In this document: piece after piece, positions 25,051-34,150 of the stretch | Layout of the letters: the number at the start of each line of letters is the position of its first letter | Position numbering within the stretch: position 1 is the first letter of the stretch | Origin: Bacillota bacterium | GTDB lineage: Bacteria; Bacillota; Clostridia; Christensenellales; UBA1242 | Direction: 5' to 3' | DNA length: 64,000 nt | Assembly (NCBI GenBank): GCA_009784185.1 | Contig: WRCD01000002.1 | Location: 1-64,000 of the forward strand | Made by a program: the position numbers and the translations under genes | The notes under the pieces: generated by a model | The model's database searches: none | Told to the model about the DNA's origin: nothing | The model's input: only the letters and a program-made list of their open reading frames with translations

Positions 25051-25885
25051 TTTTGTTTTCTTCTTTAATAATCTCCAGCACCTGGCTGTATCTGTGTATG
25101 GTATATTTCGGCTCTCGGCTTGCATTGCCCAGTACCAGCTCACAGCGCTTGTTTTCTGCCGGCGAGTGAAACGAAACCAGCCGTATTTGATTTAAAATTG
25201 CTTTTCTGGCTATTGAACCGTATCTTGCCCATACGCTTGTAATACCTGCCAGGTTTGCCATGCCAATATCCCGCAGGTGGCTGTCACCAACATAAACGGC
25301 CTCATGCGGAGCAACCCCCATATCCTTGCAGATAGTAAGCAGCAGCTCCGGGTTTGGTTTGCTGGCGGCGTGTGCCATTTCTTTTACCACAACCGGCATT
25401 TCGGGCGGCTTTTTTATTGAGCACACAAATGTGTTTTCCCGCACATAAAGTCGTGCAAACTTAGATTCAATCTTTAATATGGTAAGGCGCTTTTGCAATG
25501 CTTCCAAAGTGCTATCGCTGCAGCCCACAATTAATATGCCTTGCTTGCGGATTGCATTAAGCGTTTTCATTACTCCGCTGTATAGCCGCAGCTTTTCTTT
25601 GCGCCCGCTTCTAAACAGCGCAAACGCAGGCTCAAAAATTTCTTTCAGTTCCATTTGGGATTTGTTTGGGTACTTGTTTAACACACATGGCAACGCAAGC
25701 GTACTGTAACTAGGCTCAACATTATTGTGCTGATGATTCAGCTGCCGGTACTGGGTAATTACTTCATCCAGCGGCAGGTCTAAAATTTCCGCTACTTTTC
25801 CGGCCATACCAAAAAACGCCGGAACAAAATATGCCAGCCAGTTGTATAGGGTGTTATCTAAATCGGTGATTACGAGTTTTATCAT
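25034..25885 (-). CDS. HAD-superfamily hydrolase (phosphatase-like)
   Basis: A 283-residue protein beginning IKLVITDLDNTLYNW, HAD motif I DxDxT with nucleophile Asp. Motif II is in LIVGCSDSTLEAL near residue 120, a Lys follows in AHAASKPNPEL near 175, and motif III/IV is in AVYVGDSHLRDIGMANLAG near 195-215. It belongs to the class with a helical cap (subfamily I). Substrate unknown; phosphoglycolate- or nucleotide-phosphatase-like. The C-terminal end KRKIPL and the stop are encoded in the adjacent family A repeat, so the native C-terminus has been replaced or trimmed. Confidence 0.85.
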   Translation of the reverse strand: MIKLVITDLDNTLYNWLAYFVPAFFGMAGKVAEILDLPLDEVITQYRQLNHQHNNVEPSYSTLALPCVLNKYPNKSQMELKEIFEPAFALFRSGRKEKLRLYSGVMKTLNAIRKQGILIVGCSDSTLEALQKRLTILKIESKFARLYVRENTFVCSIKKPPEMPVVVKEMAHAASKPNPELLLTICKDMGVAPHEAVYVGDSHLRDIGMANLAGITSVWARYGSIARKAILNQIRLVSFHSPAENKRCELVLGNASREPKYTIHRYSQVLEIIKEENKRKIPL

Positions 25886-25916
25886 GGTAGTCCTTAAAAG
25901 TTGGAGTATTTGCTAA

Positions 25917-26045
25917 TAATTCCCCTTTGCTCGCGAAGGGGTGGCAGGCGAAGCCTGACGGGGTAGTCGCTTGCGTAGAGCAAGCGCAAAAGATTTGCTT
26001 TAAACCACCCCGCCCTGCGGGCACCCCTCCAAGGAGGGGAATTTT
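25917..26045. repeat. Family A repeat, full two-armed copy
   Basis: Left arm AATTCCCCTTTGCTCGCGAA, GGGGTGGCAGGCG and GACGGGGTAGTCG; right arm ACCACCCCGCCCTGCGGGC and ACCCCTCCAAGGAGGGGAAT TTTG. Confidence 0.85.
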
Positions 26046-26103
26046 GCTACAGCGTTTCGCTTCAACCCCATTCTAACAAAATCAAAAACAATAGTCAAAC
26101 TTT

Positions 26104-26132
26104 TTGCCAAACCCCGCCGCAAGTGGTATAAT
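26104..26132 (+). promoter_or_regulatory. Promoter of tex
   Basis: TTGCCA (26104-26109), 17-nt spacer, TATAAT (26127-26132), 34 nt before the tex ATG. Confidence 0.7.
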
Positions 26133-26165
26133 ACTGGCATTACTATACTGTGAAAGGAAAAATTT

Positions 26166-28328
26166 ATGGACATTACAAAAGTTTTAGCACAAACCTTTAA
26201 TCTAAAAGAAGAATTTGCCGAAAATATTATTACGCTGATTGATGAGGGCAGCACAATTCCGTTTATAGCAAGATATAGGAAGGAAGCACATGGCAGCTGT
26301 GATGACACAGTTCTGCGTGACTTTGCCGATAAACTTGGTTACCTGCGAAACCTGGTTAAACGCAAAGAAGAAATTACAAAGCTCTTAACCGAGCAGGGCA
26401 ATATCACGCCCGAGTTGTCGGAACAGATAGATAAGGCCACTACTCTAACCGAACTTGAAGACATATACCGCCCGTTCAGGCCAAAGCGAAAGACGCGCGC
26501 AAGTGTAGCTATAGAAAAGGGCTTAAAGCCGCTGGCCGAACTAATCTGGGCGCAGAATATAAAAACCGGCACGCTGTTAGAGCTGGCCGAGCAATATATA
26601 AATCCTGAGAAAGGTGTGGGCTCGGCTAAGGACGCGCTTGCCGGCGCAAGCGACATTATTGCAGAAATTGTAGCAGACGATAAAGCCGCAAGAGAAGTGC
26701 TGAGAGAGTTTTTAATGCAGAAAGGCGAGATTGTTACCGCCTGGGTTGAAACTGCGGAAAAGGCTAAGGTTTATGAAACCTATAAAGACTACCATGAACC
26801 GCTGTTTAAAATGCCGAGTCACCGGATTTTGGCTATCAACCGCGGCGAGACGGACGGCGCGTTGAAAGTAACTCTGCGAGCAAATAACGAACTATGCGTA
26901 GAAAAAATAGAAGCCTTGTATCTTAAAAAGAATGAGATTACGCATGAATTTGTTAAAGCTGCTATATTAGACGGTTGGGAGCGCTTATTATTTCCGAGTC
27001 TGGAGAGGGAGCTGCGCAACACCTTAACCGAGCGCGCTAACGAGCAGGCAATTAAAATGTTTGACCTTAATTTAAGGCCGCTTCTGATGCAGCCTCCGCT
27101 AAAGGGCAAAACCATTATGGCGGTTGACCCTGCGTACCGTACGGGCTGCAAAATTGCGGTAATTAACAGCAGCGGTGATGTGTTGGATAGCAGCGTGGTT
27201 TATCCAACGCCTCCTCAAAGCAGAACAGAAGAAAGTATTCAGACGCTCAGCAACATGATTAAGCGGCATGGCGTAAACACAATTAGTATCGGCAACGGAA
27301 CCGCCAGCAAGGAAGCGGAGATATTTGTGTCCGAACTGATTAAGCGGGTTGGCTCGGGCGTACAGTATGCCGTAGTAAACGAGGCCGGCGCAAGTGTGTA
27401 CAGTGCGTCTAAGTTGGGAGCAAGTGAGTTTCCGCAATATGATGTTAGTATCCGCAGCGCAATTTCTATTGCGCGCAGGCTGCAGGACCCTCTGGCCGAA
27501 CTTATTAAGATAGACACCAAAAGTATCGGGGTTGGGCAATATCAGCATGATATGCCGCAAAAGCGTCTTGGCGAAGTGCTTGACGGAGTGGTTGAGGATT
27601 GTGTTAATACGGTGGGCGTTGACCTGAATACCGCAAGCGTAAGTTTGCTGACATTTGTATCCGGGCTAAACAGCGCAACTGCAAAAAGCATTGTGGACTA
27701 TAGGGCCAAGAACAAAGGCTTTGTGTCCAGAGACGAACTTAAAAAGGTACCAAAGCTGGGCGACAAAGCATATGAACAATGTGCAGGATTCCTAAGAATA
27801 CCAAGCGGCAAAAACATTTTAGACAACACAAGCGTCCACCCTGAAAGTTATGCTGCGGCAGAGAAGCTACTGGCGCACTTTAACTTTACAGAGGAGCAAG
27901 TGCGGGCAGGCGAGCTGATTACGCTGGAGAACAGAGTAAAAGCTGAAGGCGAAGAAAAGATTGCAAAACTAATTGGTGTAGGCGTGCCTACGCTTAACGA
28001 TATTGTGGCTGAGCTTATGAAGCCCGGACGGGACGTGCGAGACAGCCTCCCTCAGCCGGTTCTGCGAAGCGACCTGCTTTCGCTGGAAGACTTAAAGCCA
28101 AACATGGTGCTGGACGGAGTTGTAAGAAACGTTATCGACTTTGGCGCATTTATAGATATTGGAGTGCACCAGGACGGATTGGTGCATATATCGCAAATCT
28201 GCAACAGATATATTAAACACCCAAGTGAGGAGCTTAAAGTGGGCGACCCGGTTACGGTAAAAGTGCTTGCGGTGGATATAGCAAAACAAAGAATATCATT
28301 AACCATGAAAGACGTGGAGAAACCGTGA
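26166..28328 (+). CDS. tex: Tex family RNA-binding transcription accessory protein
   Basis: A 720-residue Tex/YhgF protein. Domains in order: Tex_N helical region with TIPFIARYRKEAHGSCDD (residues about 37-54) and TLTELEDIYRPFRPKRKTRA; YqgF/RNase-H-like domain with MAVDPAYRTGCKIAVI near 320; tandem helix-hairpin-helix with VGVDLNTASVSLLTFVSGL and GFVSRDELKKVPKLGDKAYEQC near 485-540; C-terminal S1 domain DGVVRNVIDFGAFIDIGVHQDGLVHIS near 645-680. Family members bind RNA and affect transcription and, in some species, toxin gene expression. Length is typical. RBS GAAAGGA. Confidence 0.96.
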   Translation: MDITKVLAQTFNLKEEFAENIITLIDEGSTIPFIARYRKEAHGSCDDTVLRDFADKLGYLRNLVKRKEEITKLLTEQGNITPELSEQIDKATTLTELEDIYRPFRPKRKTRASVAIEKGLKPLAELIWAQNIKTGTLLELAEQYINPEKGVGSAKDALAGASDIIAEIVADDKAAREVLREFLMQKGEIVTAWVETAEKAKVYETYKDYHEPLFKMPSHRILAINRGETDGALKVTLRANNELCVEKIEALYLKKNEITHEFVKAAILDGWERLLFPSLERELRNTLTERANEQAIKMFDLNLRPLLMQPPLKGKTIMAVDPAYRTGCKIAVINSSGDVLDSSVVYPTPPQSRTEESIQTLSNMIKRHGVNTISIGNGTASKEAEIFVSELIKRVGSGVQYAVVNEAGASVYSASKLGASEFPQYDVSIRSAISIARRLQDPLAELIKIDTKSIGVGQYQHDMPQKRLGEVLDGVVEDCVNTVGVDLNTASVSLLTFVSGLNSATAKSIVDYRAKNKGFVSRDELKKVPKLGDKAYEQCAGFLRIPSGKNILDNTSVHPESYAAAEKLLAHFNFTEEQVRAGELITLENRVKAEGEEKIAKLIGVGVPTLNDIVAELMKPGRDVRDSLPQPVLRSDLLSLEDLKPNMVLDGVVRNVIDFGAFIDIGVHQDGLVHISQICNRYIKHPSEELKVGDPVTVKVLAVDIAKQRISLTMKDVEKP

Positions 28329-28329
28329 T

Positions 28330-28436
28330 AATTCCCCCTTTAGCAAAGGGGGTGGTGGCTTCAGCCACCGGGGGTTGTGAATAAGACACAACACTCCCGC
28401 CCTCTGGGCGTACTCCCTTTGCGGGAAGGGAGAATT
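28330..28436. repeat. Family B repeat, full copy
   Basis: Left arm AATTCCCCCTTTAGCAAAGG, GGGTGGTGGC and CCGGGGGTTGTGA; right arm ACAACACTCCCGCCC, GCGTACTCCCTT and GGGAAGGGAGAATT. Located between tex and argS. Confidence 0.85.
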
Positions 28437-28459
28437 GATATGGCAATAAAAGGACAAAC

Positions 28460-30199
28460 ATGGACTTTAAGCAAGAATTATCAAAGTTAATAAAAATAAG
28501 CGGATTAAGTCAGGAGCAGGTTTATGCTATGCTCGGTTTTCCGCCTGACCCTAAAATGGGTGATTATTGCCTGCCGTGTTTTACTCTCTCTAAAAGCATG
28601 GGCAAAAACCCGAACGAAATTGCGGCAGAAATTTGTAAGCAAGTATCCGGCAAGGGCGGAATAGCCAAAGCAGAACCGCTTGGCGGGTACGCCAACTTTA
28701 CACTGGATAGAAGTAAGTTTATTACGCCCATAATGACGGAACTTAGCAGCGGCAGGCATTTAACTGAGTTAAAAAGTATTGGTCTCGGCAAAACCGTCTG
28801 CCTGGATTTTAGCGGAGTAAACATTGCTAAACAGCCCCATGTGGGGCATCTGTCTACAACCAGCATAGGAGCTGCAATTAGCCGCATACACCAACTGTTT
28901 GGCTATAAAATGATAAAGATAAACTATCTGGGCGACTTTGGTACTCAGTTTGGAAAGCTTGTTGTGGCATTTCAAAAATGGGGAAACAAAGAAGAAGTTG
29001 AAGCTCGCGGAGTAGCTGCGCTTCAGGAGCTGTATATAAAAGTTAATGCAGCGTGCGAAACTGACGAAGTGTTGCTGGAAGAATGCCGGGCAGCGGTGGC
29101 AAAAATTACCGAAAGAGAGCCTGAAGCTTACGGACTGTTTGAATGGTTTAAAGAAATTACATTGAAAGAGGTAAAGGGTATATATGCCCCCCTTAACATA
29201 AGTTTTGATGATTGGCGGGGCGAGTTTCATTATTCGCAGCACGCGCCGCAAATTTATAGTGAGCTGGAGCAGAAGGGCATTTCCAAGTTGAGCGACGGTG
29301 CCACAATAGTTGACCTGGAACCTTACGGGTTGGGTGTGGCCATTGTGCGCAAGAGCAATGGCAGTCCGCTATATTTAACAAATGACCTGGCGGCAGCCAT
29401 AGATAGAGCAAAGGATTATGGTTTTGAAAAACTAATTTATCTTACCGGCAGCGAGCAAAAATTGCATTTTAAGCAAGTGTTTAAAATATTGGAGCTTATG
29501 GGCTATAAATGGTCTAAGGACTTAGTTCATATAACCAACGGGCTTTATACGTTAACCACCGGCAAAATCAGCAGCCGTAAGGGTACTACTGCAACTGTAA
29601 AGAATCTTTTTGCAGAGGCACTTGAATACGCCAAAACCGTTTTAGCAGAAAGAGACGGGGAGAGTAGTGATGCCCTTGCCCGGCAAATCGGCATTGGCGC
29701 GCTTGTGTTTAGCGCATTAAAGCGCGAGCGGGCTAAAGATGTTGTATTTGACCTAGGCGCAGCACTCGCTTTTGAAGGCGATACCAGCGTGTATTTGCAA
29801 TATACCCACGCAAGGTGCTGCACCGTGCTGGAGAAGGGAGAGAATTCCCCTTTGCTCCGCGAAGGGGTGGATGACCGAGCCGCAGAGGCGAGGGCAGACG
29901 GGGTAGCCGCCGAAGGCGCAAAAGCGTGGTTAGCAAGCAATGAATCCTGGGAACTACTTAAACTCCTTAACCGCGAAACTGAAATTTACCGCTTAGCGCT
30001 TGACACATACGAACCAAGTGAAATCAGCCGGTATTTATTAAATCTTGCAGCGGCATTTAATGCTTTTTATGCCAACGAGCGGATTATTACAGATAATGCA
30101 AACGAAACAAACGCAAAGTTACAACTTGTTGCGCTGGTAAAAAGCGCTTTGGCAACCGGACTGGGGCTATTGGGATTAAGTGCACCAGACAGGATGTAA
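28460..30199 (+). CDS. argS: Arginyl-tRNA synthetase with an in-frame repeat insertion
   Basis: A 579-residue class I synthetase that charges tRNA-Arg. N-terminal additional domain (residues 1-95) with GDYCLPCFTLSKSMGKNP; catalytic start VCLDFSGVNIAKQPHVGHLSTT, where the usual SPNxAKPxHxGH appears as SGVNIAKQPHVGH; KMSKS-like loop GKISSRKGTT near 375; C-terminal DALR anticodon domain from about 500 (SRYLLNLAAAFNAFYANERI). Between DALR start and the catalytic domain, after HARCCTVLEK, about 28 residues (NSPLLREGVDD to AAEGAKA) are encoded by a family A repeat and have no counterpart in known ArgS. The frame is kept. RBS AAAAGGAC. Confidence 0.95.
   Translation: MDFKQELSKLIKISGLSQEQVYAMLGFPPDPKMGDYCLPCFTLSKSMGKNPNEIAAEICKQVSGKGGIAKAEPLGGYANFTLDRSKFITPIMTELSSGRHLTELKSIGLGKTVCLDFSGVNIAKQPHVGHLSTTSIGAAISRIHQLFGYKMIKINYLGDFGTQFGKLVVAFQKWGNKEEVEARGVAALQELYIKVNAACETDEVLLEECRAAVAKITEREPEAYGLFEWFKEITLKEVKGIYAPLNISFDDWRGEFHYSQHAPQIYSELEQKGISKLSDGATIVDLEPYGLGVAIVRKSNGSPLYLTNDLAAAIDRAKDYGFEKLIYLTGSEQKLHFKQVFKILELMGYKWSKDLVHITNGLYTLTTGKISSRKGTTATVKNLFAEALEYAKTVLAERDGESSDALARQIGIGALVFSALKRERAKDVVFDLGAALAFEGDTSVYLQYTHARCCTVLEKGENSPLLREGVDDRAAEARADGVAAEGAKAWLASNESWELLKLLNRETEIYRLALDTYEPSEISRYLLNLAAAFNAFYANERIITDNANETNAKLQLVALVKSALATGLGLLGLSAPDRM
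29842..29927. repeat. Family A repeat inserted in frame within argS
   Basis: GAATTCCCCTTTGCTCCGCG, AAGGGGTGGATG and GACGGGGTAGCCGCC match intergenic copies at 25917 and 38201. No stop codon occurs in the frame used by argS. Confidence 0.85.
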
Positions 30200-30212
30200 A
30201 GGAGAATTTATC

Positions 30213-30264
30213 TCCACACCCCGTCTGCCTGACGGCATCCACCCCTCTTGTAGAGGGGAATTTA
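30213..30264. repeat. Family A repeat, right half
   Basis: CCACACCCCGTCTGCCTGAC then CCACCCCTCTTGTAGAGGGG AATTTAC, just after argS. Confidence 0.8.
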
Positions 30265-30306
30265 CTTTACACAACACCAATCTTTTTGCTATAATTACAC
30301 AAACTA

Positions 30307-30376
30307 AAAATTCCCCTTTTTTGAAGGGGTGGCAGCCGTTAGGCTGACGGGGTAGCCGACGCCGCAGGCGGCGAAA
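30307..30376. repeat. Family A repeat, left half, next to a start site
   Basis: AAAATTCCCCTTTTTTGAAG, GGGTGGCAGCCG, GACGGGGTAGCCGACGCC. Its tail leads into GGGGG, which serves as RBS of the surface-protein gene. Confidence 0.8.
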
Positions 30377-30391
30377 AGGGGGTAAACGCTA

Positions 30392-33300
30392 ATGCACATT
30401 AAATCCACAACGTTAAACAGCCGGTTAATGCTGCTTGTTACCCTTGTTTTTGCGTGTGTCTCGTTGCTGGTTGGGCTGAACATCCACCTTGGCAATATTA
30501 CACAAAAAGCCGAACAGAACACCGTGCGTGCAGCCGACCTGTATATAAACAACGTTACGGACATGAACACGTTCAGAAACAATGTAAACGCCGGAACAAG
30601 TTATCAGGGCATGGTGGTAGCATTAACTGCTAATATAACATTGCCAACTCCATGGGCGCCAATCGGCAACTCTACTACAAATATGTTCCGCGGCACGTTT
30701 GACGGGCAGGGCTATACAATAACTGTTGGCACAATAACCGTAACGGCTCAAAATATTGGCACAGGCTTGTTTGGCAGAGTAGTTGGAGGAAGGGTCGAGA
30801 ATCTTAATCTTACCGGGACGGCTATGCAGTCGTCTGCCAACACCACTGCGGGTCATCCGTTTGGTGTACTGGTTGGGTATATGGCGAACTCGGCAGTTGA
30901 AAACTGCAATATCACTGGAACGCTTAGTCAGTTCTCATCCAACGCTTCTACCAATATGTCCGGTGGCTTAATTGGCGAGGCTGGTGGTACGGGGCAAAGC
31001 AATCTGATACGAAACTGCAATGTTAATCTTAACATAACCTCCACCGGATCATATCTGGGCGGAATTGTCGGCCAAATGAACAACACAGTTATAGATAATT
31101 GCTCAGTTATCTTTACTAAAGCTGGTGCCGGTGGTGCTATTGGGGGCATAGTACGTGCTTTTGATACAGTTAATCCACTACCAAACACAATAAAAAACTG
31201 CACCACCAATCTGACATTTCCTGCTACCACAGGCAGCACTATGGGCGGAATTGTGGGGGGCGCAGTAGCGGCAACAACAGGGCATCTGACTATAGAAAAT
31301 TGCAACGCCCGTATGTATTTTTCTATGGCCACCGGCAACACGGTGGGCGGTATAGTAAGCGGAGCAGTTGACGGCATAACAATAAGAAACTGCACCTCCG
31401 AGATAATTTATGCCGGCTCAACCAATGTTGGCATGACCGGATTAGGGGGTGTGGCCGCAAACATTGAAAACGCCACCATATTCAATACTCATACAAGCAT
31501 CACAATAAACGGCAACTCCGGCACCGCTTATGGTATAGCAGCGGGCACTTTTATTAGCAGTACAGTAGATAGATGCACTGCCTACGTTAACATTACAGGC
31601 TCAACAACTGGTACGGCGGGTGACGTGTCGGGCATTAGCACCAACATAACCGACACAATTATAAACAGCACATCTGCAAGAGTTAGGATAGGCGGTAATT
31701 ACGGTCTGCATACAAGCGGATTTGTGCGTAACGCAACCCGAAGTGTAATTACAAACTGTCATTCTGATATTTTGATAGGGGGCGTCCAAACTCTTTTAGA
31801 TACTAGCGGGTCTATCACGGGGTTTGCACATACTCTAAACGGCTCTAAAATTTTAAACAGTACTGCTAAAGCAGTAATAAAAAACGGAAAGCGTGCAACC
31901 ATTGGGGGCTTTGCTATATCAATGACAGTCAACAGCCTTATCGACAACTGTCATGCAGAAGTTGACCTGTCCGGCGGCTCTGAGCTATCTACAGCGGCAA
32001 CCCCTGCCGCATTTCATGTAAGCGGCTTTGCGACAGCTGTAACTGACTCAGAGATATCAAATAGCTCGGTAAAGGGAACCATAGAATATCTTTTGCCAGA
32101 CGTCACCAGGCGTGTAGGCGGTTTGGTTGGGGGGTCGGCAGGCGCAAGCAGGTTTTTTAACAACTCGGTTAACCTGACAATAATCGGAAATGTCAACACT
32201 ACTTCTACAGGAAACACCAACGGCACTGGCGGACTGATAGCTGTTGTAGCAAGCGGCACCACGGTTGTTGACGGCGGTAGTTTTTCGGGAGCTGTTATAG
32301 GTGACAATCACACCGGAGGCATTGTTGGAAACGTGGCTTCACTTGTAGCTCCGGGAGTAATAATCAGAAATGTTGCGGTTACCGGCACAATTTCAGGCGC
32401 TACTAATAGCGGAGGTGTAATTGGTTATGCCGGAAGTGCTTCGTATAATATAAATATATCGGGGGCAAATGTTTTTGCAAATATTTCAGGCACTACCAAC
32501 ACGGGGGGAATTATAGGTCATACAAACCAAACCCTTTACCTTGAGGTAAGCGACTGTAACTACTACGGCACATTAACTGGCAGTAGCACCGTAATTGGCG
32601 GAATTTTGGGCAGATATGCTCATAATACTGCACACGCAGAAACTGCAGCGCGAAGTTTAAAATTTGCCAGAAACAACGTAAGGGTTACATTCAATTCAAG
32701 CACAACCACTTTTGGCGGGGTTATTGGTCTTGGTATAACAGGCAATGTTAACCTGCCGTTTGAGATTTCCGACACCCATGTTAATATAAGTTTTGCCGCA
32801 GGCAGTACAATCACTGGGCTTGTGGGTTCGGGCATATTGGGCGGAAATATGGTCAACTTTATTATTAACCGCTGCTCGGTTGAAATTAACGGCGCAACCA
32901 ATATGCCCGCCTTTGGGGCAACAATTACCACAAGCGTAATAACAAACAGCTACGCAGTGCTTGGCGCCACTCATATTGGCAACAGGTTTGCAACCACTCT
33001 TACCAACACCCAGGTTACCAACTGCTATGCCGTAAGCCGCAACACAACAGGCGCGTTTGCAGGATTTGTACAGACCTTAGACTGCAGCGCGGCAGATTTT
33101 GTAAACAACTTTTCATATTCTGCATCCACGGCAACAACTGCGGGCAGTTTTGCCGTTATGACTCAGGCCAACGCAAACCCTGCTGTAACAGGCAACAGGT
33201 TTGCACGATTCCATTACTTACAGCATAGTGCGGGTAATCCACCGCCATACGTGAGCGTAATGACAGGCACTAATATCACTTATTTCAACAACAACCACAC

Positions 33301-34141
33301 AGCGTATACAAACGCAACTGTAAACACAACCGTTAAGACCCAAGGCTACTTTACAAACTCTGCCAACTGGGATGCGCGTTATCCGTGGGATTTTACAAAT
33401 ACCTGGACATTTGTGGCCGGGCTTAACGACGGGTTTCCGGTGCTCCGTAGCCAGCTTATAAGCACAAGCAACATAGTATTAAACTATGAGGGAGCGCAGT
33501 TGGACTCCGCCGTTGGTGCTATTAAACTTAACGGTGTAAACCAAACAAGTATGCCGGCCGGAGTCAGATTTGGTGATACGCTTGAAATTGCAGCGGTGGT
33601 AGTTGGCTCACGTGTTTGGACGGGCTGGTACAGTAATCAGAAACTAATTACGCCTGTCAGCTCCGCGCTGCCGAGAGTGCTTACAATAACCGTTTTGGAT
33701 AATGAGCGGAAAGTTTATACTGCACTTGCAAGGTTAAACAACATAAACTTATCTCTTACCACTACGGCGCCCACAAGGTCTGCGGTAACCACGCAGTCGG
33801 GCAGTCAGCAGCCTACCAACGTTTCATGTCAGGTTTTAATTTATGAAACAGTAAGCGGGCAGCTTGTTTACAGCAGGCAATACAGTACCAACATCACCGA
33901 CAGCATCGGGCTTGACTCTGCGCTTACTTATACAATTGTTGTACAAACGCCTACCTACGTTCAGCCGATGATAGGGGTGGGCGGTGTGTTTGGCGGCGTC
34001 TGGGGTGCTTGGAGCGCGCTTACGTTCGGGGCAAGCCTGCTTGGCAGCAACGGAGCAATTTTTGTTGCGTATGATCAAGCCGCAGGCAGCGATGAAGTAT
34101 CCTACGACCTTGGCTGGATGCATCAGGTTTATGTAATTTAG
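30392..34141 (+). CDS. Giant secreted surface protein with GLUG-type repeats
   Basis: A 1,249-residue protein with an N-terminal signal peptide (LMLLVTLVFACVSLLVGLNI, residues about 11-30). From about residue 95 it is built of repeats around GG-x-hydrophobic-G motifs: GTGLFGRVVGGRVENLNLTG, GGLIGEAGG, GGIVGQMNN, MGGIVGGAV, GGVIGYAGS, TGGIIGHT. These match the GLUG motif of M26-peptidase-like and other adhesin proteins and imply a right-handed beta-helix. It is very rich in Asn, Thr, Ser and Gly. The last 250 residues are a different beta domain with YEGAQLDSAVGAI and GDTLEIAAVVVGSRVWTGWY. No LPXTG sorting signal or C-terminal membrane helix is visible, so it may be released or held non-covalently. 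Role as adhesin is inference. Confidence 0.8.
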   Translation: MHIKSTTLNSRLMLLVTLVFACVSLLVGLNIHLGNITQKAEQNTVRAADLYINNVTDMNTFRNNVNAGTSYQGMVVALTANITLPTPWAPIGNSTTNMFRGTFDGQGYTITVGTITVTAQNIGTGLFGRVVGGRVENLNLTGTAMQSSANTTAGHPFGVLVGYMANSAVENCNITGTLSQFSSNASTNMSGGLIGEAGGTGQSNLIRNCNVNLNITSTGSYLGGIVGQMNNTVIDNCSVIFTKAGAGGAIGGIVRAFDTVNPLPNTIKNCTTNLTFPATTGSTMGGIVGGAVAATTGHLTIENCNARMYFSMATGNTVGGIVSGAVDGITIRNCTSEIIYAGSTNVGMTGLGGVAANIENATIFNTHTSITINGNSGTAYGIAAGTFISSTVDRCTAYVNITGSTTGTAGDVSGISTNITDTIINSTSARVRIGGNYGLHTSGFVRNATRSVITNCHSDILIGGVQTLLDTSGSITGFAHTLNGSKILNSTAKAVIKNGKRATIGGFAISMTVNSLIDNCHAEVDLSGGSELSTAATPAAFHVSGFATAVTDSEISNSSVKGTIEYLLPDVTRRVGGLVGGSAGASRFFNNSVNLTIIGNVNTTSTGNTNGTGGLIAVVASGTTVVDGGSFSGAVIGDNHTGGIVGNVASLVAPGVIIRNVAVTGTISGATNSGGVIGYAGSASYNINISGANVFANISGTTNTGGIIGHTNQTLYLEVSDCNYYGTLTGSSTVIGGILGRYAHNTAHAETAARSLKFARNNVRVTFNSSTTTFGGVIGLGITGNVNLPFEISDTHVNISFAAGSTITGLVGSGILGGNMVNFIINRCSVEINGATNMPAFGATITTSVITNSYAVLGATHIGNRFATTLTNTQVTNCYAVSRNTTGAFAGFVQTLDCSAADFVNNFSYSASTATTAGSFAVMTQANANPAVTGNRFARFHYLQHSAGNPPPYVSVMTGTNITYFNNNHTAYTNATVNTTVKTQGYFTNSANWDARYPWDFTNTWTFVAGLNDGFPVLRSQLISTSNIVLNYEGAQLDSAVGAIKLNGVNQTSMPAGVRFGDTLEIAAVVVGSRVWTGWYSNQKLITPVSSALPRVLTITVLDNERKVYTALARLNNINLSLTTTAPTRSAVTTQSGSQQPTNVSCQVLIYETVSGQLVYSRQYSTNITDSIGLDSALTYTIVVQTPTYVQPMIGVGGVFGGVWGAWSALTFGASLLGSNGAIFVAYDQAAGSDEVSYDLGWMHQVYVI

Positions 34142-34150
34142 AGGTGTGTT

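Noticed and set aside
17537..26045. CRISPR array from regularly occurring palindromes
   Set aside because: Copies are scattered between genes with no uniform spacers and no cas genes.
29842..29927. Frameshift or assembly error in argS
   Set aside because: The inserted segment is a whole number of codons and both flanks are normal ArgS in the same frame.
30623..32974. Many antisense frames opposite the GLUG protein
   Set aside because: Explained by its repetitive codon pattern; none has start signals or known motifs.
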